From NCBI GenBank assembly GCA_902702965.1, contig CACRXP010000145.1, forward strand, positions 1,010,580 through 1,074,579: a DNA stretch of 64,000 nucleotides, read 5' to 3'. A program made the translations under genes and the position numbers. A model generated the notes under the pieces. The model worked only from the letters and a program-made list of their open reading frames with translations. It made no database searches and was not told where the DNA came from. This DNA is from Spirometra erinaceieuropaei (taxonomy: Eukaryota > Platyhelminthes > Cestoda > Diphyllobothriidea > Diphyllobothriidae). Below are positions 24,740-35,215 of the stretch, one piece after another. Each line of letters starts with the position of its first letter. The first letter of the stretch is position 1.

Positions 24740-25185
24740 GCCCACGGTATATGTTAAAAAATCTGTTGCACTAAAATCCGTGGCTTGGGAAGCTGCCGAC
24801 TAGGACGGAGGGTCAGGTTGCAATGGCCTCTCCTTTCTTTGGCCTTTAAAACACTCCCACCTAACTGGGATCTGAGCCGTCCCCGCTTTCTCGTTGCGTA
24901 AAATCCCGGTCCATTGTGCTTGGATCAGACGCGTGTGGCACGCGTAGACGTCATATTTAGCTTTGTCTCGACTCTGTCCATGCTCTAGACTCCGGTCTGT
25001 CAGGGAGGAGAGATTGCTGTAGATCCAGCTTGCTTCTATTATCATTGTAAACTAATTCACGCGCATGTCGCCGTCGCTGCACACGCTCTGCTGTGATGTG
25101 CACGGCGGACATCGTCGGTGATGACGTTCGACTTTTTGCGTGTGTAGAGTGACTACTTCGGGGACTCCGAGTCGGACCCACTGGC
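24740..25185 (+). repeat. GC-rich dispersed repeat R1, copy
   Basis: Landmarks in order: 'ccgtggcttgggaagctgcc' near 24778, 'actcccacctaactgggatc' near 24853, 'cgactctgtccatgctc' near 24968, 'gtaaactaattcacgcgc' near 25046 and 'ggacatcgtcggtgatgacg' near 25107. It is the same order as at 46.1-46.5 kb. No coding function was recognised. Confidence 0.6.
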
Positions 25186-25189
25186 TTCT

Positions 25190-25484
25190 TCTTAAGGTGG
25201 CCTTTATGGCACCCTGACGCACGTGACAGCTGACCTGCCCATTAAGACCCGGTACACGACGTGGGGACCAGGTTTTGCGTAGCACGCGTAGACGGTTGTC
25301 TAAATTTGACAGCCAGTGCACCGGAGTCCACCTCTGATCGTCTTGCCCCTGAAGCTTGGTGGGTGGGGAGAGAGCGCGGTCGATACTACGCAAGTCTGCC
25401 TCACTATAAATAAATTCGCGCACAAGTTACCGGTGCCGCGCCCACTTTATGAGGAACACGGAGTACGTCGTCGTTCGTGGCGGT
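25190..25484 (+). repeat. GC-rich dispersed repeat R1, second adjacent copy
   Basis: A further R1 fragment directly after the previous one: 'aaggtggcctttatggcac' near 25194, 'ggtgggtggggagagag' near 25358, and the TATA-like 'cactataaataaattcgcgc' near 25402. A tandem or nested arrangement is likely. Confidence 0.5.
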
Positions 25485-26036
25485 CAAAATGCGTTTCACA
25501 AAAATAAACTGCGCTCGAAGAAAGACAGTCCAAGATTTGGCGCTTCTCACAGAGAAGTCAAATGTTACAGTAATGATAAGTTTCGCAAAGATCAATCCGC
25601 CAACGAATATCAATACTCTCGTGGTGTAAGTCCGAGATTTCGTATTGCGCTGCAGGCGATGGGCAACGGGTGTCATGTGGTTGCAGGTTTCCTATCAAAA
25701 CTTTTCTCTATATGGTTCCTTCTGATCTCTATTAGCTGTCCCCGACCGTCGCTTTACAGTTGCGCAAATTCCAATTAAAAAATCAGCTGACGATTCGACA
25801 GGCTTGCGTTTATTTCCAGCCAATTCCCGTCAAACCTGCATATTTACAGGATTACTGTGCTAGATATAGCATGTGAATGGTGAGATACATCGATGTGTAT
25901 TCTTTTTTTCACGCAGGTGCGAGACGACGAGGCAGGGGAATATAAGTGGCGGCAGACAGCAGGGGGCTCGCGATAACTCCTTACACTTTCTTCTTGCATG
26001 CAGGTAAACACTGTCATTCAGCCCAGCTTGTGCACA
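25485..26036. other. Intergenic DNA, nothing recognised
   Basis: Frames 25449-25778 (plus) and 25404-25676 (minus) overlap on opposite strands and show no domain. Confidence 0.5.
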
Positions 26037-26927
26037 CAGCAGTTGGCCTACGTCGTGAAACTTTGGCCGAAATTCTGAAATGTGTTTTCGGTTAGAAGGG
26101 ACTAGCCAGTTGATGTGACAATGTCTTTTATCGTGCTGAATAATGCCAAGACATAGCAGTTACACCAGACATTTGGAGGGGCTTTTACCCGGTAGTCTCC
26201 GACGGCAAAGCCCGACAGAAATCCCCACTTAAGTAGTATAATATTTTTCACTTATTTAAATGCCTCTATAAATTCAAATATATTTTATAGAAAGCGTGCA
26301 CGAAACATTCTTCTCTTTGCTCATTTGGCAGAAAATCACATCTTTAAATTTTATACTCAAAGAAAGGGTATCTTTCGGTTTCAAAATGTTTCCGCTTGGG
26401 AGATTTTTATGACCAAGAAATGCCTATTCGTGCAGCATCATACCTCCAATTTATGAATGCTATGCATTATTCGCTCTACATGGACTGTATGGGATTTGGA
26501 GTTTTGAAACGTTAATCACAAGTGCAACTGTAGGTTGAGCTTAGACTTTTTCGGTAGTTGGAAAAGGTTTTAAAACAAAAAGATATCCTTTCTTCGAATA
26601 TAAACTTCAAAAAAACGCGATGGCCTACCAAATGAATATAAGAGAGAACACTTTTGCGCACGTTTTCTGTGAAATATATTTTACTTTAAAAAGTCATCGA
26701 AGTAAATGGGAAAAATTCATACTACGCAAGTAGTCACTTTTGCCATGTGCGGTTTTTTCATGAAACCCGAAGAAAGCGAATTCAAACGCCGCATTTTGGC
26801 GTGGCTGAAAAATTTAGAGAATAAGTAGCACAATAATCACTATTATAACATCACCTGGATGATCCTTTTTGACCGAAAACAAATTCCAGAATTTTGGATG
26901 GCATTTCATGAGGTAGACTAGCTACCG
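26037..26927. mobile_element. Palindromic MITE, diverged copy (FB-D)
   Basis: The left end CAGCAGTTGGCCTACGTCGT corresponds to the family end and is followed by 'attctgaaatgtgttttcg'. The right end is 'gcatttcatgag' then CTACCG followed by TA. The arms match inverted, for example 'tcaaatatattttatagaaa' near 26274 against 'tttctgtgaaatatatttta' near 26665. No transposase. Confidence 0.65.
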
Positions 26928-27775
26928 TACAAATTGTACTTTGGTGTTTTGGACGTACTCCCTGCTTGTCCATTCGTCAGACTACTTGCTGAAACCTAGA
27001 GACACCTTTCAAAACATATGGACCTTTCGAATTCACATCAAAAGTGAAAAAAGCGTCCAAAACGTAACAAGTGGTCCAAAAAGTGAGATCAACTGACAGT
27101 GGTCCTTGAACAGAGAAGTCTTAATGAAATCGTTTCCTGAATGCCAGTTTCTTGAGAGTCGATGATTTTAGTATCTCTACACGCGCATTCAACAAGGATT
27201 CAAGAATTTCACACAGGTGAACGTGATGACTACTCATCTAGAAACGTAGGCGAGGAAACAGCTCAAGCTCTGATCTCTTAAAATCACGAATAAACTGAGG
27301 ATAATCCTACGGGTACATCTAAATAACTTTGTTATTCCACGTTGCCTCTACCGCAGGTGCACTGACTGTTGCACATTTTGCGACAACTTGACTTGCGAGG
27401 CATGTGGCCTCCTAAAACAGTCTGTAACGTAGATGTCCGTAAATGCACTCGTCTTCGCAAAAAACGAAAAGTACGCTTCTGGTAAGCATGTAAGTTCTTT
27501 TATTTGCCATCTCCTTATAATCTTATTTGCTTGAGTAATCGTCCTTTGTGTAGGACGCGGAAATAAGTCCCTCCCGTAGCGGGTGGCCTTACACAAAATT
27601 CCAGGGGTGTTAGGCTTGGGGTCAGTTTTAGGACTAAAGGTAGGACACGGGTAGTCCCCTGGAAGTTTGTGCAACACCGCCAGTAAGGTGGGGCACTTAT
27701 TCTCGTGCCGAAACGCTCATTGTATTCAACCCCGTGTGTCTAAAAGAATTTGTTACTAGTAAGTACTCCGAAACC
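26928..27775. other. Intergenic DNA, nothing recognised
   Basis: The only frame above 100 codons is 27348-27677 on minus, without a recognisable domain. Confidence 0.55.
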
Positions 27776-27802
27776 TACAGTAGACGTGCTAACTCATGAA
27801 AT

Positions 27803-27999
27803 CCATTGGTATTTTGGCAGATTTTGAATAATTCATATTGACCCAACTGTGAAAAACTCGGCGCCTCGGTGGAATTCGAACCCACACAGGGGCCTCGTAG
27901 CTCAGGTGGTTAGAGCGTTGGCTGCGCTAAAGCCTTCCCCTTACTGCGTGGGTTCGAATCCCACCGAGGCGCCGAGTTTTTCACAGTTGGGTCAATATG
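27803..27999 (+). mobile_element. tRNA-derived SINE-like insertion inside FB-E
   Basis: A 197-bp insert lies between two copies of AACTCATGAAAT (27791-27802 and 28000-28011). That 12-mer is single in other family members, so it is a target-site duplication. The insert holds a tRNA-like unit with RNA polymerase III A and B boxes. It also has inverted ends: about 50 bp starting 'catattgacccaactgtg' at 27834 reappear inverted up to 27999. The A box TAGCTCAGGTGG is at 27898-27909 and the B box GGTTCGAATCC at 27951-27961. No A-rich or simple tail is present, which is odd for a SINE. Confidence 0.7.
27891..27973 (+). tRNA. tRNA-Ser(GCU)-like gene or pseudogene
   Basis: Acceptor GCCTCG pairs with CGAGGC (27892-27897, 27965-27970). 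The D arm is GCTC/GAGC (27900-27903, 27913-27916). The anticodon arm is GGCT/AGCC around the loop GCGCTAA, placing GCT as anticodon. A serine-like variable region follows, then a perfect T arm GTGGG-TTCGAAT-CCCAC (27948-27964). Against it being functional: base 33 is C where U is invariant, the anticodon stem has only four pairs, and the first acceptor pair is mismatched. I favour a tRNA-derived SINE head over an active tRNA. Confidence 0.5.
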
Positions 28000-28983
28000 A
28001 ACTCATGAAATGTCAACCAAAATTTCGAAATGCGTTCTCGTTTCGAAAAGATAAATTAAGTAGTGTTGTAAAACTAATCATGATGCAGCATAAATCTTTA
28101 ATGATCCAGTTACCTCAGGGTGTCTGCTTATGAAAGAACTTATTTTCGGCTGCAATCAAAATCTGTACTTTGCAAAAAATGGCTACTTAAGTAGCATGCA
28201 ATTTTCTCATTGATTTTCGATGCCCTTGAAAATTCAATTATATTTCATGGAAAACATGCATACAAATATTCATTCTTTTACTCATTCGGTAGAAAATCAC
28301 GTCTTCTTCCAATTTCATACTCAAAAGAAGAGTATAATTCGGATTTAAAAAACTTTTCTAATTCCCGAATAATTTTGAACCCGACCTGCTGTTACAATTG
28401 CATTCAGGGTTTGAAAACTACAAGCTGTATATTTTCCATGTACGGAAAACCATGCATTTCTCTACGGTGTTAAGAGGAGACCATATGAGGTTCATGAAAT
28501 TAAGCAGTGGATTTGAGCAATATTGTTAACTTTACAAGCCACATTCGTAAATGCAGATACATGACGTTTCATGAACGGCCATTTAGCGGTATTAAAAAAT
28601 CTCACAGTTGGAAACTTTTTTAAAACCAAATTATACTCTTCTTTTGAGTATGAAATTGGAAGAAGACGTGATTTTCTACCGAATAAGTAAAAGAATGAAT
28701 ATTTGTATGCATGTTTTCCATGAAATATAATTGAATTTTCCAGGGCATCGAAAATCAATGAGAAAATTGCATGCTACTTAAGTAGCCATTTTTTGCAAAG
28801 TACAGATTTTACATGCAGCTGAAAATAAGTTCGTTCATAAGCAGACACCCTGAGGTAACTGGATCATTATAGATTTATGCTGCATCCTGATTAGTTTGAT
28901 AACACTACTTAATTTATCTTTTCGAAACGAGAACGCATTTCGAAATTTTGGTTGACATTTCATGAGTTAGCACATCTACTGTA

Positions 28984-31900
28984 ACATTTTGACAGGTGGC
29001 TATTAGTGCATAGGATGCTGCATCGGCGTCGTGGTCTTCGATATTTTACAGTATAAGTGGCACAGTAGAAGTGGCCACGAGCTCATGCCTTACGCAGTGG
29101 ATTTGTCCCATGAACACCTCGAGTTTTTTTTGCATATGGACTTGAATTTAGCTGTTTTCCTGTCATAAGCAACGCAGATTACATGTTCATCAAATACGCT
29201 GGAGTGGTCAGGGTTGTTCATTATTTGCCCCGGGGAGGAACTTAAAGTTTCAAGTATACTTTAGTTCATTGTAATCATGGCTTTTTCTAACAAGCCCCCC
29301 TCCCTAAAGCAAGTGGGGAGTAAAACTTTGAAAGCGGTATTCAGATCAGCTATGGGCTAATGATGTCATAGCGCCTAGACGGGTGCGTGCGATTTCGGGC
29401 GCAAGCTTCCTAATTCCAGATTTCCTGCCTTCGGGGATAATTAGGTTGCGCGCCTTGTTTTTACTGCTTCGAAATTCGACGATAAGGTCTTTATCTCATT
29501 ATCTGTTTGAAATTTCAGAAATAACCTAGTACAATGACCGTCTTGCATGAATAATGACAGGAGTGTGGGGAACCGTGTTAATATTTCCTCCACTTCAGAA
29601 AACTGACTTGTTGCTGACTAGCATGAAAGTAAGCGGGCTGTCCCGCCCTCGAGACTCCTACTTAGAATCCATCTTCTTATATCTAACCATAAAAACAAGT
29701 ATTCTAACAAATCGTCCATTTTTTTGCTTGATTTGCTTTCATTTGTACGCCAGACCTCGCCACACGTGAACAGTGACTTTTATAACTACCAGAATGTATC
29801 GATTAATAAGTTTGCTTTGCTTTTTTCAAAAGAAAGTGTCTTCCACTTTGTTTATTTTTTCAGCGTTTCATTCCAACAGAGTTTGGGAAAAAGAGTTCAG
29901 AGAAGAAGTTAAAGTTTGTGGGAAAGCAAAGAGGCAAGTTGGCATGACATGCACTCCAGGGAGGGCATTGCAAATGTCCTCGAAGTCTCCTTCTAGCTCA
30001 TTGGTTGATTTCGGTCATTGTGGTGCTACCTTACTAAGTCCAAAGGCAACGGAAAAATAAATGGAGAGACGACTTCCACAGACTTTACCTCCCACTGAAC
30101 AAGAATCAAGATGTTACGGGGGTCTAGAAGACCTTACTTAACACGAGACGAGATGTCATATCAGAGACGATAAGAGTTATGAGAATTAAACGATTCTGTC
30201 CAACCAAGGTTTAGATATAGTATACGGTGCCTGCAGAAGCGGAGGAAATGGGTCAACGGGAATAATACAAGAAAATTTCCGTCTGCCGAAATGTTGGAGT
30301 TTGAGTAACCAGTCATTTTCTATGGGAAAGAACAAGGAAAAGTGGAACTACGGTCAAATAAGGTTGACGCAGACTTCCTTATTAACCTCGGTGCTATCAA
30401 TTCTTCCCGTTAATGCGAAACTACAAAGTGGCATCATTTTACCGAGTAAGTACGAGGGAAGCAATTTACTATAGCGAAACGCAAAAAGCGGTCTTCCGCG
30501 TGAAAGAATTCGGGATGAAATGGCTGGTCTTCCAGGTCTAGATTTGCTAAGAGGCTTAGTTTGTTACATTCTTTAAAAGTAGCAGCTGATTGCTCTGCTC
30601 CGCTTTCATCAAAAATCACTTTGATCAACAGTTATAAAACTTGGCTTAAGTTCCTCCTCAAAATTTACAGATACATATTAACAAGCGCTATCCGTTGGTC
30701 AAAAATGCTCCAAGTGAGCTGTCGGTCCGACTGGAAATGCAGAAGGTTAACTTCTGGTTTTAAAAGAAAAATGTCAGTGATCATGGCACATCACTCTGAA
30801 AGGAGCGATTTTCTGGCAGGAACAAATGTAAAGGTGGATTTTTTTCATCCAGGTTTTTTATATGACACTGTGGGTATATGCCATTAAAACTTTCTTGAAA
30901 TTTCTACATCGGATGAGGTCCCCCGAGCAAGACACTGAAAAATGCTTTACAGATATTTGCAATAGCTAATAGGTCTCGCCTTTGAAGGATTAGGATATTT
31001 CAAACCACGTGAACACCAATTAATCCGCGCTGTTTCTATTTATGTTGGACCATAGTCCGAAATGCTATAAGGGGAGGTAAAACTCCTGTGACGAGGGATG
31101 ACTGGGTGAAGTTGAATATGAAATATTGACATATAGATATATCCTTCGTCGTTTTTATCTGCAAACTGACCTGTTTATGTTTACTAGGACGTTCCAACCA
31201 CAAACCTGTTCTCGAAGAAACGGTCGAGGATAAAGACTGTGGTACATATATCCCATATATCAGCAAACAGAATAAGCTTCCTTACTAATAATAGTTATTA
31301 CGCTGCTAAGACCTATGTTTATATCAGCTGATGGACCTCGGCCAGTGAAAATCGGTAGTATTGTACCCGAACCTCGGTGCTCTGTTCAGCTAAACAACGA
31401 TCTAACCGCTATTTCAGGCGATAGACCTTTTACCTCAGAGAATTCCTACGTGTTTATTAGGAGTTTTTTGGCACCAGAGAAATGTCGTTCTACTTATGTT
31501 TAAATTTCACTTCAGCCAGACTGAGTCCCTCATTACCCGTTCACATTATCCTTCTACTGTCTTATGACACCGCCTACTGGTCATTCTTATTTATATCTAA
31601 AAGTGAATTCCAATGAGGACTTTCTGTCGACCTCTCGGGACTTTTGGTCCAGCAAAGCCCGAGGTTAGGCAGTATTTGATTAGCCGAGAACTGTTCAACA
31701 GAGAATTCTAGTTTAATGGAAGTATTTCTAAAACTGCAAAATATGACTGGAAACAGGGATTCCTGCACGTTAGACTGATTTTGGTTTCATTTTAAAAAGA
31801 ATATTTGTATGAAAGCTTTGCCATCATCGCACCCTTTATACAAATTCGTGTGACTTCTAAACCAAAAAGTCTACTCACCGACTTATAAGCCATCTTATAA

Positions 31901-32770
31901 AAACGCCTCTATTAACTACAGCCTGAAAAAAGTGCAAGTCGAAACTTCTCTGGATACATATATCATGAACTGTGGTCCAAAGTCCGCCCCAAGGAGTCAC
32001 CAACACGATGCAGTTTTGTCCAGTTCTAGGCGTAGTTGGTAGGAGACTGCCTGATACGGCAGTAGGGAAAAAATCAAAAAGGTGCCGCGTAGCCTCTTGT
32101 AACTGTACCAGTTCATGCAACCAAAACACGTCGCTCAACTTCCAGCCCAATTGGTCCTCCAGAGAAAGACTACCACTTTGCGCCCTCTGTTTGCTCCTCC
32201 TGGTAACACAGACCCCTGTCAAGTCTTGACATACAAAAACATCCCATTAGCCGAGACGCTGCAATGTCCCAGACCTCGTCACCAACCGGTCTCCAGGGTC
32301 AAAGTAATCACGTGAGCGCGGGCGCACGCACAGACCGCACTTCTCACGTGAGGGCGCCTGATTTACGCAGAGGCCAGTGCCTTCATCCGACGTCTGGGAG
32401 GGTTGCCTTACACGCAAAAACTGTCAGCAGATGATCCGGCTCGCTGGAGGGGGAAACCTCCTTGTCTATCGTCCGAGAGCTAGTTTAGGAAAGGTGCCAC
32501 GACTGGCAGAGGGAAGTTTGGTGCATATTGAGAGCTCTTCCCCTCCTGTCATGGCCAGAAGCTGTTATAGACAATAGTTCGTTCTGAGGCGTGCCTGACT
32601 GTCAAGTTTTTCTTGTGGCTGGTGGTTGGAGGATTGAAACGGAGAGAGCGCATATTTTGTACGCAAGGAACCCATTGGGCAAGTGGCAATGGGAATAGTT
32701 TAGCTTACTAACTGCTGCTGTTGCTCAAAGCATTAAATATGATATTAAGCTCGTTTCAAAATCAGAAAAC
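28984..32770. other. Intergenic DNA, no gene recognised
   Basis: Frames of 60-115 codons occur on both strands (29554-29769, 29773-30060, 30561-30887 plus; 31875-32222 minus with its plus shadow 31972-32229). None shows a domain, signal or splice-supported extension. Confidence 0.55.
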
Positions 32771-33134
32771 GGCAAGATGTGGTTTGGTAGCCCAACCTGA
32801 TGGACACAATAATGTTAGGGGTTATGGTAAGAGGTTATGAGTTATGGTTAAGCGTTGGGGCTAGGCTTAAAAGTTAGGGTTAGCGGTTGGGGTTTAGGAT
32901 AAGGGGTTATAGTTAGGGGTTAGAGTTAGGGTTAGGAGTTAGCGGAACTAATTCTCAACCATTCAAATTACAACCACGCAGTCCCAATAGTTTTTCTTTT
33001 GCATACAACTACTTGACCTCGTCGCCTATGCGTACCCCGACCCCACCTGTTAAAAACCATATTACCATCGGTCCCGTATTAGAGGTGATTGGGGTTTGTT
33101 TACCTCAGGTGGAGCTACATAACCACATCCGACC
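32771..33134. mobile_element. TIR element with internal TTAGGG-like tract, copy T2
   Basis: The left end is GGCAAGATGTGG and the right end read inverted is GGTCGGATGTGGTTATGT, both leading into the family's terminal block. It is inverted relative to T1 and shares about 170 bp with it next to the right end. A degenerate TTAGGG tract occupies about 32812-32945. The flanks contain AGAAAA on both sides but offset, so the target-site duplication is unclear. No coding capacity. Confidence 0.7.
32812..32945. repeat. Telomere-like TTAGGG minisatellite inside a TIR element
   Basis: Variants such as 'gttaggggttatggt', 'aaagttagggttagcgg' and 'gagttagggttaggag'. Same position within the element as the CCCTAA tract of T1. 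Confidence 0.8.
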
Positions 33135-33635
33135 AGAAAATGACATAGCACGCAGCCCCCTATAAGAAATGGTTGGAATCCACCGAGGAGACGACTAAAG
33201 ATAAAGCTCTCTGGTCAATACCTCTTATAATTGCCATGAACACAGTTTTAAGATAGAATTAGTCTTTAGAGTGACTTTTGTAGCATTTAGTCATCCATGT
33301 AAAATCTTTTTTCAGCGCCTTCAACAGCGTCCATGCTTTATTTATGGGCTGATTAAGAGGGTTGCTTTCTAATGAGAATCATTTGTTACTAATAAATGAA
33401 TACAAATATTTAAGACTTTAAGGGTCACTCGAATGGCATCATTGGACAGAGCCATTTTAATGGTTTCATGTAAGAACAATTTAGTAAAGTTCGCTGAAAC
33501 ACCCCAGAGTTTTGTGTGGCTGCATACGGAACATCAGAAGAAACCGGAACATAATCCCGTCCTTAGGTACCCAGAAGGAACATTGGAGACTGATGACTAA
33601 TTTAAAGTATCCGCTCTTCCTAATTTCTTCCACTC
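33135..33635. other. Intergenic DNA, nothing recognised
   Basis: No frame or repeat seen between the TIR element and the reverse transcriptase pseudogene. Confidence 0.5.
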
Positions 33636-33639
33636 GATC

Positions 33640-35215
33640 TTCACACTAAATTGTTATTCTTTTCCTTCATTTCAAACCGTTTGCCGGCTAATTTCCCCCT
33701 CCCTCTCCTCAACAGAGAAAATTTACTTTTCATCAGCACTAGTAGGGACGACACTGTCGGATTGAAACCCGTCAGATCGCCTGGTCCGGACCGAATACCC
33801 GCAGCCACACTTCGAGAACTTATCAATGAACTGCGTGAGCCACTGTCTATAATTATTCTGAAGTCTTTCGAAGAAGGCGATCTCCAGGAAGAACGGGAGA
33901 GTAGAATATCGCACGAGCTATAGGGGAGGATCAAAACTATACTCCAAAAATTATCGCCCGGTTAGTTTAAAATGTATCTCCTGTGGAAAAATGGGGCGTA
34001 TCATCAAAACACATCCAATACAGCATATGTAGGAAAAGAATATAGTGTTTAATGTCCAGTATAGCTTTCGTTAAGGGCCGTGTTACCTCACGAGTAGGCT
34101 CTAATCAGATGAGGAATGTACAAACATCGTAGATAGGGGAAATCCAACAGTGTTGTATTTTTATATCGGGAAGGCCTTTGGCACCGACTTCTCTTATAAA
34201 AAAACTCAAGAAACGTGGAATCCATGTAGAATGTTTAAATGGGTCGGAGATTTTCTACCCCATAGAGTAAAAAGAGTTTTTGTCGGCTATTCTGCATTGG
34301 AATGGGTAAAGGTTAAAAGCCATGTACCGCAGGATTCTGCTTTAGGCCCATCACTCTTCCTGATTTATGTGAATGACTGCACCAGGGAATTTGATTGTTA
34401 AGCTGTCATATTCGCCGATGGTATAAGATATGGGCTGAAGTCAACTGTACTGGCAACAAAAAGGTGCAGTCGAATATAGACAAGCTAAGCGCTTGGTCGG
34501 ACAAGTGGCTTCTAAAGTGCAATGAATCCAAATACGTGGTCATACACCTGAACCCCAGTCGAAAATTATCTCCAAAACACCAGTATTCTATTAACGGCAC
34601 TGCATTAAAGCATGTGGAGATGCAGAAAGATCTGGGCCTGTGTACGACCACTAATTTAATGCCAACGGAATATTGTAAGATGGCTCAAAAGGCAGCTAGT
34701 ACTTTGCGCTGAAGCAGATGTGCGTTTAAAATATTTCCTCCCTGAGCTCTTCGGGAAAATCTTCGGCGTCGTTGCAAGGCCCCATTTGGAGTATGGGGCG
34801 CAGGGCTGGACGCCGTGGATGAGAAGAGATGTTGACCTCCGCGACCAGGTGCGGTGCGGGCAACGAGGATGGTCGATGGTTTTAAGGATTGATTGTAAGT
34901 GCTTGACTTGTTTCCCCTTCTTACAGGCGCTTAAAGCGAAGCCCGCTCTAAACATTGCAAGTTGTTCATGGCCGTGGTTGCTCGCTGAGACGGCGGACGT
35001 TTTGAGTTGGCATACGCAACTCGCCTACGCAGCCGTCCGTGCAAGGTCATGAGCGAGCGCATGCAACTATACCCCTGAAAATGTCTCTCCAACCAACGAA
35101 TAGTCCAATCATGGAACTCGTTGCCAACTAAGATGGTGACGTTCGACACCCCTTTTGATTTTAAAAGAAAGCTTGCCTGGATATTTTTTTCCAAAAATCA
35201 TCTTCTAAACACCAC
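33640..35215 (+). pseudogene. Decayed CR1-like LINE reverse transcriptase
   Basis: Pieces of one RT protein follow in order but in different frames. About 33760-33890 reads VRSPGPDRIPAA, the start of the RT fingers. Near 33950 a YRPVSLK-like stretch follows. 34150-34401 has GKAF (motif A remnant) and LGPSLFLIYVNDC (after motif B). 34395-34712 has IDKLSAWSDKWLLKCN, the segment after the catalytic Asp-Asp. 34720-34870 has RPHLEYGAQGWTPW. About 35075-35165 has SNQRIVQSWNSLPTKMV, the typical CR1/Jockey C-terminal end. At least four frameshifts separate these. The catalytic FADD/YADD motif is not readable (the DNA near 34405 gives 'HIRRW' or 'FADGI'). It is dead. It is not close to the LINE at 43.7 kb. 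Confidence 0.75.

Larger units (their letters stand above)
27778..28981. mobile_element. Palindromic TA-flanked MITE, best preserved copy (FB-E)
   Basis: Both ends are intact. The left end CAGTAGACGTGCTAACTCAT is preceded by TA (27776-27777); the right end, read inverted, is CAGTAGATGTGCTAACTCAT and is followed by TA (28982-28983). TIRs starting CAGT and a TA target site are the hallmark of Tc1/mariner-type elements. Arms of about 372 bp flank a single-copy centre of about 250 bp. Without the 209 bp due to the insertion at 27803-27999 and its duplicated site, the arms align end to end (27987 pairs with 28981, 28210 with 28758). Mirror frames 28210-28473 (plus) and 28492-28758 (minus) start with the same peptide because they are the two arms. 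They are not genes. Confidence 0.85.

Noticed and set aside
28210..28758. Two frames on opposite strands beginning with the same 25-residue peptide
   Set aside because: They are the two arms of a palindromic MITE read outward-in; the shared peptide follows from the inverted repeat and has no coding signature.
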